Assembly (NCBI GenBank): GCA_003506635.1
Contig: DNZB01000342.1
Location: 1,012 to 11,264 of the forward strand
Origin: Parvularcula sp.
GTDB lineage: Bacteria > Pseudomonadota > Alphaproteobacteria > Caulobacterales > Parvularculaceae
Direction: 5' to 3'
DNA: 10,253 nucleotides
The notes beneath the pieces are model-generated. The model saw only the letters and a program-made list of their open reading frames with translations, ran no database searches and was not told where the DNA came from. The position numbers and the translations under genes were made by a program. This document shows positions 1 to 5,391 of this stretch, piece after piece (positions within the stretch are counted from its first letter, which is position 1; the number at the start of each line of letters is the position of its first letter).

Positions 1-2
1 GG

Positions 3-626
3 GGGGGGGCCCCCGCCCCCGCGCCGCCGCCTTTGCGCGCGAGTCCGCCGCCGCCGCCACCGAAGGCCGCCGCAAAGCCGCCGGCCGCGCCGCCGGCGCC
101 CTCCCCGAAACCCGCGGTCAAAGCTCCGCCGCCGGCGCCGCAGCCGCCGATCACCATCATCAATGAGCGCAGCTTCGAAGCGGGCTACCCCGACAATCCA
201 AGCATTGAAGAAATCGAGGCGATCGAGGCCGAGGCCGACGAGGTTGTCACCTATCTGGGCCGGCTGGGCGCGGGCGCGGCCGATGACGACGCGGACCGCT
301 TCTTCGATGACGACAGCGCGCCGCCGGCGCGCGATCCGCTCGACGATCTTGAGGATGATTTCGACGAAGTGATCGCCGCGCCTGCCAGCGCTGCGGTCGC
401 CCCGGCGCCAGCCTTGGACGGGACAGTGCGCGCCGTCGTCACCGCGTCTCTCGGCGTGCGCGCGTTCATGCGTCTGACGCTCGGCGCGGCCGAATTGCGC
501 CTGCCGGCTGAAGAGCTGATCGCCGAAGCGATCGAGGAATATCTCGATGCGCGCGGCGTCGAAAGCCTCGGCGGCGAGGAGTTCTTCAAGAAGCTCGCCG
601 CCGCATCATCGCGCGGCCCGTCCTGA
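3..626 (+). CDS. Pro/Ala-rich acidic protein with helical C-terminus, 5' end missing
   Basis: Unrecognised protein, cut by the left edge. The frame is open to the first bases of the window, so the TTG at position 33 is probably internal and the true start lies upstream. The visible 207 residues fall into three zones. First comes a Pro/Ala/Lys low-complexity segment of about 50 residues, probably disordered. Then comes a strongly acidic segment with clusters such as DDDADRFFDDD and DDLEDDFDE. Last is a C-terminal part of about 65 residues with RLTLGAAELRLPAEELIAEA followed by a helical EYLDARG stretch. That last part loosely resembles a ribbon-helix-helix arrangement (short strand, then two helices), but this is a guess from pattern only. 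No signal peptide or membrane segment is visible. The TGA stop is at 624-626, and the next gene follows after a 184-bp gap with its own likely promoter. Confidence 0.75.
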   Translation, partial: GGAPAPAPPPLRASPPPPPPKAAAKPPAAPPAPSPKPAVKAPPPAPQPPITIINERSFEAGYPDNPSIEEIEAIEAEADEVVTYLGRLGAGAADDDADRFFDDDSAPPARDPLDDLEDDFDEVIAAPASAAVAPAPALDGTVRAVVTASLGVRAFMRLTLGAAELRLPAEELIAEAIEEYLDARGVESLGGEEFFKKLAAASSRGPS

Positions 627-668
627 TCAGGAATTTTCCGTAGCTTGCATTAACGGCGTTTGACGGCG

Positions 669-690
669 GGCGCGCGCATCCGCGTGCGCC
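669..690 (+). other. GC-rich hairpin downstream of the first gene
   Basis: GGCGCGCGC (669-677) can pair with GCGTGCGCC (682-690) across a 4-nt loop, with one G-U wobble. It lies 43 bp past the stop of the Pro/Ala-rich gene, where a terminator would be expected. No T-run follows, so it is at best a weak or factor-assisted terminator, or just GC-rich chance pairing. Confidence 0.3.
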
Positions 691-700
691 GGCGAGCCTG

Positions 701-752
701 TTATCCTTAAATCGAAACGCATTTTTCATCGCGTTCGCTAAAGTTATCCGAC
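701..752 (+). promoter_or_regulatory. Two DnaA-box-like TTATCC motifs upstream of hdaB-like gene
   Basis: TTATCCTTA (701-709) and TTATCCGAC (744-752) lie in the AT-richer part of the intergenic region ahead of the DnaA-related gene. The first matches the consensus DnaA box TTATCCACA at 7 of 9 positions, the second at 6 of 9. Both keep the TTATCC core in the same orientation, 43 bp apart. Control by DnaA or by the encoded protein itself is inference. Confidence 0.3.
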
Positions 753-794
753 ACTTCAAATCAAGTTTTAGACTGCCCGTCACAGATGTTCCTT

Positions 795-803
795 GGAGAG
801 AGG
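795..803 (+). promoter_or_regulatory. Ribosome binding site fixing the hdaB-like start
   Basis: GGAGAGAGG lies 7 nt before the ATG at 811. A TTG at 793 could extend the frame by six codons, but those codons are the Shine-Dalgarno sequence itself. ATG 811 is therefore the better start. Confidence 0.7.
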
Positions 804-810
804 GAAACAG

Positions 811-1212
811 ATGACGGTGTTCGAGTGGGACGGGGGCCTCTCGGCGTTTTACCGAAAGCAAATCGTCACGGCCGCGTGCGAGGTCGCCGCGGAATCCTGC
901 GGCGTCGATGTTGACGACGTGCGGGCGTCCGTGCGCCGGCCGAATGTCGCTTTCGCGCGTCAGCTCGCAATGTATCTGTGCCACACGGCGGCGAACATGT
1001 CGCTGCGAGAGATCTCCGATCTCTTCGGCCGCGACCGCACCACGGTCAGTCACGCCTGTCATGCAATCGAAGACAGGCGCGATTGCCCGACCTTCGACAA
1101 GCAGATCGATTTTCTCGAAACCGAGTTTCGCGCGCACATCAGAAAATTCATGGAGGCGGCCGCGCGATTCGGCCCCCCGGTCGAACGCAAGGGCGTTCGC
1201 CGATACGGTTAG
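811..1212 (+). CDS. hdaB: HdaB-like DnaA-related protein (stand-alone DnaA domain IV)
   Basis: A 133-residue protein matching only the C-terminal DNA-binding domain IV of the replication initiator DnaA. Residues about 48-87 carry the signature: FARQLAMYL, then SLREISDLFGRD, then RTTVSHACHAIE. This is very close to the DnaA pattern of RQ-AM, SLPEIG and GRDHTTVLHACRKIE. The His of the DnaA DHTT motif is Arg here. There is no Walker A or B motif and no AAA+ module, so it cannot act as an initiator itself. In Caulobacter, the similar protein HdaB is reported to bind Hda and interfere with regulatory inactivation of DnaA, stimulating initiation. Assigning this gene to HdaB rests on its size, its domain content and the alphaproteobacterial setting. 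A DNA-binding regulator derived from DnaA is the alternative. Its stop overlaps the sufE stop by 4 bp, tail to tail. Confidence 0.8.
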   Translation: MTVFEWDGGLSAFYRKQIVTAACEVAAESCGVDVDDVRASVRRPNVAFARQLAMYLCHTAANMSLREISDLFGRDRTTVSHACHAIEDRRDCPTFDKQIDFLETEFRAHIRKFMEAAARFGPPVERKGVRRYG

Positions 1213-1619
1213 GAACATTGCGCGTCCAGCGCGATGGCGCGGATGCGCGCCGCCATCGATGCGAGCCCGTTCGATCGCTGCGGGGTCAGATGCGCGCTGA
1301 GATCAAGCGGCGCGAGCGCGCGCGCAGCGTCTGTCGCGACAATCTCGTCGGGCGTCTTTCCGGAATAGAGCGCGAGAAGGACGCCGACGAGACCCTTGAC
1401 GATATGCGCGTCAGAATCGCCGCGGAAATGCAGAACGCCATTTTCCATCTGCGCGTCGAGCCACACCTGGCTGGCGCAGCCGCGCACTTTATGGGCGTCG
1501 TCGCGCCTTTCTTCAGGATAAGGCGGCAGAGCCCGGCCAAGATCGATCAGGTATTTGTAGCGATCGTCCCAGTCGTCGAGAAACGCAAAGTCGGCGAGAA
1601 TGTCGTCAAAGCCCAGCAT
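1209..1619 (-). CDS. sufE: SufE family cysteine desulfuration protein
   Basis: A 136-residue SufE. In the SUF iron-sulfur cluster pathway, SufE accepts persulfide sulfur from the cysteine desulfurase SufS and passes it to the SufBCD scaffold in the cytoplasm. The length is normal for the family. The active-site Cys is at residue 48 in the motif VRGCASQVWL, matching the position of the E. coli sulfur-accepting Cys51. The family hallmarks are present: an N-terminal helix (DDWDDRYKYLIDLGR), the PEERR segment, the HFRGDSDAHIVKGLVG core and a C-terminal LTPQRSNGLASMAARI segment. It sits apart from any suf operon, as stand-alone alphaproteobacterial sufE genes often do. The start is ATG at 1619, with only a weak GAAAG upstream as ribosome site. 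The TAA stop shares bases with the TAG of the opposing hdaB-like gene. It may be co-transcribed with the 57-codon ORF 49 bp upstream. Confidence 0.95.
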   Translation of the reverse strand: MLGFDDILADFAFLDDWDDRYKYLIDLGRALPPYPEERRDDAHKVRGCASQVWLDAQMENGVLHFRGDSDAHIVKGLVGVLLALYSGKTPDEIVATDAARALAPLDLSAHLTPQRSNGLASMAARIRAIALDAQCS

Positions 1620-1668
1620 AGCTTTCGATAGGCTGGCGTCCGGTTTGCGGCAAGCGCCTGGCCGCGCC

Positions 1669-1842
1669 TCAGTTCACATCGATCGCATGCGCCTTCAGGG
1701 CTTCAAGCGGCGCATATTGCAGCGTTCGCTCATGCGTCGCGGCAAGGACCAGCTTCGCCGCCGCGCGGCACAGGGCGAGCGGACCGACCAGCACGTTCTT
1801 CTGCAAGTCCCCGCCGCCGCCGTCGCTTTCCCGAAACGCCAT
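1669..1842 (-). CDS. Small hypothetical protein, 57 aa, upstream of sufE
   Basis: An unrecognised short ORF. It starts with MAFRESDGGGGDLQKNVLVG, continues through an Ala/Leu-rich helical stretch (LALCRAAAKLVLAATHERTL), and ends KAHAIDVN. The evidence that it is real comes from several features. The ATG is preceded by AGGA at a 7-nt spacing. An in-frame stop lies just upstream and bounds the ORF. The third codon positions are strongly biased to G/C, as in its neighbours. It also fills what would otherwise be a 320-bp gap between sufE and the next gene. It has one Cys, a Gly run at residues 8-11 and no membrane segment or signal peptide. It lies 49 bp ahead of sufE on the same strand, and the terminator at 1890-1916 isolates both from the gene beyond. 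Function unknown. The main doubt is chance coding in GC-rich DNA. Confidence 0.5.
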   Translation of the reverse strand: MAFRESDGGGGDLQKNVLVGPLALCRAAAKLVLAATHERTLQYAPLEALKAHAIDVN

Positions 1843-1849
1843 GTCGCGA

Positions 1850-1853
1850 TCCT
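1850..1853 (-). promoter_or_regulatory. Ribosome binding site of the 57-aa ORF
   Basis: AGGA on the minus strand, 7 nt ahead of the ATG at 1842. It supports translation of the small ORF and the choice of its start. Confidence 0.45.
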
Positions 1854-1889
1854 GCCTCGCGCGTCAGCTTGGCAAGATGCGGCGAAAGC

Positions 1890-1916
1890 AAAAAGGGCCG
1901 CCCGGCGGGCGGCCCT
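1890..1916 (-). terminator. Intrinsic terminator of the 348-aa exported protein gene
   Basis: A perfect 9-bp GC stem, GGGCCGCCC (1895-1903) with GGGCGGCCC (1907-1915), extends to 10 bp by an A-T pair and has a 3-nt loop. Read on the minus strand it is followed directly by five T's (A-run 1890-1894). It begins 25 nt past the stop at 1941, so it ends that transcript before the small ORF and sufE. Confidence 0.85.
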
Positions 1917-1940
1917 CTTCCGGTGCGGCATGGCGCGCGC

Positions 1941-2987
1941 TTATTTATCGACCCCGGCGACCCAGCCTATGCAGCCGGAGACGTCGTTGAGCGCGTGCTC
2001 GCCGAGGCAGAACGCTTCCTCGTATGGCGCGCGTGTCGCGGCGATGCACTGGCGCAGCGTCAGCTGCGCGAAAGAGAGGCACTGGTTCGACTTGTCGTTC
2101 CTGGCGTAGACCGACACGGTCTTCTGATTGACGCCGCTCACCGAATAGCGCGCGGCGAGATTGAGCACGCGGTTCATGATGACTTCCGCATTCGGCTCGG
2201 TCATCCGGCCGGCGCCGGCGGATCTGCCCCAATCAGCGCCCCAGGGCCCTTCAGCGCTATCAAGGGCGGGCGATGTGACGCCGTTATCGGTCACGGATGC
2301 AAAGGTCGGCGTCTGCGCGGAAGCGCGTGAGCGGCCATAGCTGTCGGCGTCAGAAAGGCGTGCCGAGCTCGCCGGGATCTTGGCGACGCCCCATTTGGTT
2401 TTTTGCATGGCGTAAGCTTGCGCCTTGAACGCCTCGCCGAGCGTTGAATATCGGGCCGCGTCCTGCGCCGTCATCGCCAGAACGCGGGCGACCGCCTCGT
2501 CAGCGCCCGGTAGCTTGCGCGGATAGGTCGGGTCGGCGGCGAGCTCCGCAAAGAAAGCGTCAGCGCCCGACAGCTTGTTCTTGCCTTTTTTCTTGGATTT
2601 GACCGCGTCTTCAAGCGCCTTGCGGAATGCCGGCGTGTCGGCGGCGACGAGCGCCGCGTAGGCGACCCACCCCGACGACAGCGCCTCGGAATCATGGGTC
2701 GAAAGGCGGCGGTGCGCTTCGCGGGTCGTTTCGGCGCTGTTGAAGGGCGTCGCTTCGATCGCCGCCACGTCCGCGCGGAAGCGGATATAGTCGGCGGCGG
2801 CCCGTTCGAGCGCCGTATCGCGCGGTTGCGCCAGCGATTCGGCGGAAACCGCGGTCGTCGCCGCAAAGGCGAAGAATGAAGCGGCGGCGGCCATCGCCCC
2901 GCCAATGCGGCGGGCGTCACGCGGCGCCGACAATTCAAACAAAGGCTTACCCCCGCGGCCCTCGGCCGCAGCGCCAGAACGCAACAT
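1941..2987 (-). CDS. Exported protein of unknown function, four C-terminal cysteines
   Basis: A 348-residue protein I do not recognise. The ATG at 2987 is chosen over an upstream ATG at 3032 because GGGAG lies 6 nt before it. A long basic N-terminal region (residues 1-30) precedes a hydrophobic stretch (about 31-49, AMAAAASFFAFAATTAVSA), which looks like a signal peptide ending before ES. A shorter start at the Met of residue 32 would give a classical signal peptide. Residues 50-230 are Ala-rich and probably helical, with a Lys-rich patch (KSKKKGKNK) at 130-138. The last 100 residues hold a more conserved-looking domain (EVIMNRVLNLAARYSVSGVN) and four cysteines at 303, 314, 327 and 339. That is enough for two disulfides in the periplasm. 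It is monocistronic, with a strong terminator downstream. Confidence 0.75.
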   Translation of the reverse strand: MLRSGAAAEGRGGKPLFELSAPRDARRIGGAMAAAASFFAFAATTAVSAESLAQPRDTALERAAADYIRFRADVAAIEATPFNSAETTREAHRRLSTHDSEALSSGWVAYAALVAADTPAFRKALEDAVKSKKKGKNKLSGADAFFAELAADPTYPRKLPGADEAVARVLAMTAQDAARYSTLGEAFKAQAYAMQKTKWGVAKIPASSARLSDADSYGRSRASAQTPTFASVTDNGVTSPALDSAEGPWGADWGRSAGAGRMTEPNAEVIMNRVLNLAARYSVSGVNQKTVSVYARNDKSNQCLSFAQLTLRQCIAATRAPYEEAFCLGEHALNDVSGCIGWVAGVDK

Positions 2988-2993
2988 GCTTAG

Positions 2994-2998
2994 CTCCC
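2994..2998 (-). promoter_or_regulatory. Ribosome binding site fixing the start at 2987
   Basis: GGGAG on the minus strand, 6 nt before the ATG at 2987. The alternative ATG at 3032 has nothing comparable upstream. Confidence 0.6.
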
Positions 2999-3197
2999 GA
3001 TTGATCACCGGCGGTGACGTCAGTCCCTGCAATTCCGCGCGGACCTGCCGATCCCCGCAAGACCGCGACCCTAGCGACAGCCGCTTAACCGGCGTTTCCG
3101 CATCCTAACGGCATTCAAAGCAAATTCGAGATGTTAATCGAAGCTCCGGCCCTGAAAAATCAGACAGCCTGTCGCCCTCCCGGCGCTGCTCAAGCCA

Positions 3198-3207
3198 GGC
3201 CCGGGCC
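3198..3207. repeat. Palindrome GGCCCGGGCC, copy 1
   Basis: A perfect 10-bp palindrome. The same ten bases recur at 3357-3366 inside a longer palindrome, both in the kinase upstream region. Confidence 0.5.
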
Positions 3208-3237
3208 GGGGCCGCCGCAGTCTGTCGTTTCGGTCGA

Positions 3238-3242
3238 GAATC
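3238..3242. promoter_or_regulatory. GANTC methylation site (CcrM type)
   Basis: GAATC fits the GANTC target of CcrM, the cell-cycle-regulated methyltransferase of alphaproteobacteria. The motif match is certain. A regulatory role is unproven, as single GANTC sites are common by chance. Confidence 0.2.
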
Positions 3243-3328
3243 GGGTGATCCTCTATCATGGTGCAACCCGTCCTTCAGCATTTGTTAACAGTATCGCCAA
3301 CAGATGAAACGGAGCCGGAAGCGAAATG

Positions 3329-3343
3329 TTAACCGGCCTTTAG
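3329..3343 (+). promoter_or_regulatory. CtrA-like site TTAA-N7-TTAG
   Basis: TTAA (3329-3332), seven bases, then TTAG (3340-3343). This matches the CtrA consensus TTAA-N7-TTAA at 7 of 8 specified bases. It lies about 50 bp before the kinase start, where a CtrA site could act. CtrA control is inference. Confidence 0.3.
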
Positions 3344-3353
3344 AAAGCCCTTA

Positions 3354-3369
3354 CGCGGCCCGGGCCGCG
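3354..3369. repeat. Perfect 16-bp palindrome before the kinase gene, containing copy 2
   Basis: CGCGGCCC followed by GGGCCGCG reads the same on both strands. It ends 25 bp before the kinase ATG and contains the GGCCCGGGCC seen at 3198-3207. It could be a dimeric operator, or in RNA a 6-bp stem with a CCGG loop in the leader. Confidence 0.45.
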
Positions 3370-3394
3370 GGGCGTCGGCAGAGACGGCGGTCTG

Positions 3395-4585
3395 ATGGGT
3401 GTTCAAAGCTTCCTGAAGCGAGCAGCGCGCCGCGCCGGCGAGGCCCTGGCGGGGCCGTCCTTTCTCGGATCGGCGGGCGCTGCTGTCGCCCTCGTCGACC
3501 GTGACGGGTCGATCCGGCGCCTTGGCCCCGGCGCCACAAGCCTCTTTGCCGCCGCCGGCCGGACGGACCGCTTCCCTGAGCTCTTTGATCCTCGCGACCA
3601 GGCGCTGGTCGCCAGCGCCGTCGCAGCGCCCGCGCCGCGGCGCCTTGAAGCCCGCATGCGTCGCCCGGGCGGCGGCGAGGGAATGGCGGAGCTGATTTTC
3701 GAGCGCCGCGACGACGAGGCCTGGACGGTCTTGATGATCGAGCGCCGGCCCGCCGCCGCGCCGGCCGCCGTCACGGAAACGCGCGCCCCCGGGGCCGCCG
3801 CGATGCTCGCCGATCTGTCGCACGAAATGCGCACGCCCTTAAACGCCGTCATCGGCTTCGCCGAGACGATCGAGCGCGAGACCTTCGGGCCGATCGGTCA
3901 TCCGAATTATGCGCAGTATGCGGAGCATATCCGCATGGCGGGGCGCCACCTCCTTGATCTCGTCAATGTCGTTCTTGATCTCTCCCGCGTCGAAGCGGAC
4001 CGCTATCGGCTGACGCGCGTCGATCTTGACCCCGGCGCCGTCGCGCGCGAATGCGCCGGCATGATGTCGCAAGCGGCCGAAGCGGCGGGGCTTCGCCTGC
4101 GGCTCGATATCGCCGAGGGACTGCCGTCCTGCCGCCTCGATGCGCGGGCGCTGCGCCAGATATTGATCAACCTCCTCTCAAACGCGATCAAGTTCACCAG
4201 CGACGGCGAAATCTCGCTGACGGTCGCCGCCCGCGGCGACGAGATTCTCTTCGTCGTCAAGGATGACGGCGTCGGCATGAGCGCCGAAGCGCTCGACAAG
4301 ATCGGCCAGCGGTTCACCAGCGTGGCTGGCGCGGGCGTGCGCGGTCAGGGCGGGTCGGGTCTTGGTCTGTCGCTCGCGATTTCGCTGGCTGAACTCCATG
4401 GCGGGGCGATCGATCTCGCCTCGGCGCCGGGCGAGGGATTGCGCGCCGAAGTGCGTCTGCCCGTCGTCGACGGCGTTTCGCTCTCGCGCGGGGTCGTCAG
4501 CGCGGCGCTCGCTAAGGTCGAACCCCTGCAGCTGACCGAGCTTGACCGCATAAAGGCGCGCCGCCCCGCCGTCAGAGCCGCCTGA
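3395..4585 (+). CDS. Soluble sensor histidine kinase, PleC/DivJ/PdhS-like core
   Basis: A 396-residue histidine kinase that autophosphorylates on His and donates the phosphate to a response regulator. Residues about 25-118 form a small PAS-like sensor (AVALVDRDGSIRRLGPGATS onward). The HisKA H-box is LSHEMRTPLNAVIGF with phospho-acceptor His143. The following FGPIGHPNYAQYAEHIRMAG and HLLDLVNVVLDLSRVEADRY segments closely resemble the dimerisation domains of PleC, DivJ and PdhS kinases. The ATP-binding domain is complete: N-box INLLSNAIKFTSDG (Asn263), G1 box DDGVGM (290-295), F-region GQRF, and G2 box GQGGSGLGLSLA. No transmembrane segment or signal peptide is visible, so it is likely cytoplasmic. 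A 35-residue tail follows the catalytic domain, with no receiver domain. No response regulator gene is adjacent; DUF1491 follows after 33 bp, likely in one operon. The ribosome site before ATG 3395 is weak. Confidence 0.92.
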   Translation: MGVQSFLKRAARRAGEALAGPSFLGSAGAAVALVDRDGSIRRLGPGATSLFAAAGRTDRFPELFDPRDQALVASAVAAPAPRRLEARMRRPGGGEGMAELIFERRDDEAWTVLMIERRPAAAPAAVTETRAPGAAAMLADLSHEMRTPLNAVIGFAETIERETFGPIGHPNYAQYAEHIRMAGRHLLDLVNVVLDLSRVEADRYRLTRVDLDPGAVARECAGMMSQAAEAAGLRLRLDIAEGLPSCRLDARALRQILINLLSNAIKFTSDGEISLTVAARGDEILFVVKDDGVGMSAEALDKIGQRFTSVAGAGVRGQGGSGLGLSLAISLAELHGGAIDLASAPGEGLRAEVRLPVVDGVSLSRGVVSAALAKVEPLQLTELDRIKARRPAVRAA

Positions 4586-4618
4586 AACGCGTGGTTGCCG
4601 CCGGCCGACGAAGGCCCG

Positions 4619-4954
4619 ATGCTGCGCGCCATGAGCGAGCCGCGCCTTAAAACCGAAATCCGCGTCAGCGCGCAATTGCGGCGCGCCTCGATCGCGGGCG
4701 CCTTCGCGGCGATCGCGCGCCGCGGCGATCCCGACGCCGGCGCCGTTGCGGTCAAGGTCTATCTCGGCGCGCGTCGCGCGCGCCTTTTCGTCGAGTCGCG
4801 GGACGAGACGGGCGCGGCGATCTGGCGCGAGCCGCTTGAAGGCGAGGCGGATGAAGCAGACGTCGATCGCTATCTTGAGAAGGAGGCGCGCTTCGACCGC
4901 GATCTCTGGATCGTTGAGATCGAAGACCGGCAGGGGCGTTCCTTCGTAGACTGA
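4619..4954 (+). CDS. DUF1491 family protein
   Basis: A 111-residue protein matching the alphaproteobacterial DUF1491 family, of unknown function. Recognisable features are the N-terminal PRLKTEIRVSAQLRR, the following AIARRGDPDAGAVAVKV strand region, an IWREP motif, and the C-terminal DVDRYLEKEARFDRDLWIVE with IEDRQGRSF. It is soluble, with mixed alpha/beta character and no signal peptide. I chose ATG 4619, which has AAGG 4 nt upstream. ATG 4631 (MSEPRLK) is an alternative without a clear ribosome site, and a TTG at 4595 is less likely. It starts 33 bp after the kinase stop with no terminator between, so the two are probably co-transcribed. Its end faces the small two-TM gene across a 19-bp gap. 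Confidence 0.88.
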   Translation: MLRAMSEPRLKTEIRVSAQLRRASIAGAFAAIARRGDPDAGAVAVKVYLGARRARLFVESRDETGAAIWREPLEGEADEADVDRYLEKEARFDRDLWIVEIEDRQGRSFVD

Positions 4955-4973
4955 CGGTTTAGAGCTGCGTGCG

Positions 4974-5249
4974 CTAGGGCGCCGGGTCGTCAGGCGACCC
5001 CATCTTGACCTCATCATCGGCGCCTGAACGGCTCGAATAAAATGTGAGCGCCATCAACCCGACCCCGACGCCGATCGTGCCGAGCGCGCCGAGCAGCATC
5101 GCCAGATTGACGTGAACGCCCGCCCCCAGAAAGTCGAACCGGGCGAGCGCGACGACGGCGATCGCCGCGGCCGACAGAAGACCCGCCGCAACGGCGCCGA
5201 AACGGCGCGCGGCGGCGGCGGCGCGGCGGCGGCTTTCAATCGAACCCAT
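4974..5249 (-). CDS. Small inner-membrane protein with two TM helices
   Basis: A 91-residue hypothetical protein. A very basic N-terminus (RRRAAAAARR, residues 7-16) precedes a first hydrophobic helix (about 17-37, AVAAGLLSAAAIAVVALARF). A short loop leads to a second, Gly-rich helix (about 46-71, VNLAMLLGALGTIGVGVGLM). The tail is acidic (GADDE). The positive-inside rule puts the N-terminus in the cytoplasm, and with two helices the acidic tail as well. No enzymatic motif is visible. The start at 5249 is fixed by AAGGAG 5 nt upstream; a start 13 codons earlier would put that ribosome site inside the gene. It is convergent with DUF1491 and divergent from the secreted Tyr-rich protein, so it appears to be a single-gene unit. 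Confidence 0.8.
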   Translation of the reverse strand: MGSIESRRRAAAAARRFGAVAAGLLSAAAIAVVALARFDFLGAGVHVNLAMLLGALGTIGVGVGLMALTFYSSRSGADDEVKMGSPDDPAP

Positions 5250-5254
5250 CGGCG

Positions 5255-5260
5255 CTCCTT
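5255..5260 (-). promoter_or_regulatory. Strong ribosome binding site of the two-TM protein
   Basis: AAGGAG on the minus strand, 5 nt before the ATG at 5249. It rules out the longer frame starting at 5288. Confidence 0.8.
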
Positions 5261-5381
5261 CTTTCGGCCTTGAAGATACTGTGTCCAATTATGGCGCAAT
5301 CCGGACCCAAAGCGATGTGAATTTCGCCGTAATCGGCCGCCAATTTCCAATCATCGGCGATCCGGCTGGGGCAATTGGTAC

Positions 5382-5385
5382 GGAG
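5382..5385 (+). promoter_or_regulatory. Ribosome binding site choosing ATG 5392
   Basis: GGAG lies 6 nt before ATG 5392. It directly abuts the ATG at 5386, which is too close to serve that codon. Confidence 0.6.
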
Positions 5386-5391
5386 ATGAAA

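Larger units (their letters stand above)
2988..3394. other. 407-bp divergent intergenic region
   Basis: It lies between the divergent exported-protein gene and the histidine kinase gene. I see no convincing ORF; short open frames here lack ribosome sites and family resemblance. It holds the two GGCCCGGGCC palindromes, one GANTC site and one CtrA-like site listed separately. It is AT-richer around 3100-3165 and 3240-3350, as expected for promoters, but I could not assign -35/-10 elements with confidence. Confidence 0.6.

Noticed and set aside
586..1218. 210-codon frame on the minus strand
   Set aside because: It is antisense to the hdaB-like gene, whose DnaA domain IV motif is unmistakable. 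No ribosome site or motif supports the minus frame.
1695..1931. 78-codon minus frame overlapping the small ORF
   Set aside because: It reads through the terminator stem and is Arg/Ala-rich. The other minus frame at 1669-1842 has the ribosome site and better codon bias.
1600..2330. Plus-strand frames of 153-169 codons
   Set aside because: They cross the sufE start, the small ORF and the strong terminator at 1890-1916, with Arg/Ala-rich composition typical of out-of-frame GC-rich DNA.
3304..3504. 66-codon plus frame before the kinase
   Set aside because: It overlaps the kinase start in another frame, is rich in Arg and Pro, and has no supporting motif.
4178..5017. 279-codon frame on the minus strand
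   Set aside because: It is antisense to the kinase catalytic domain and DUF1491, both clearly real.
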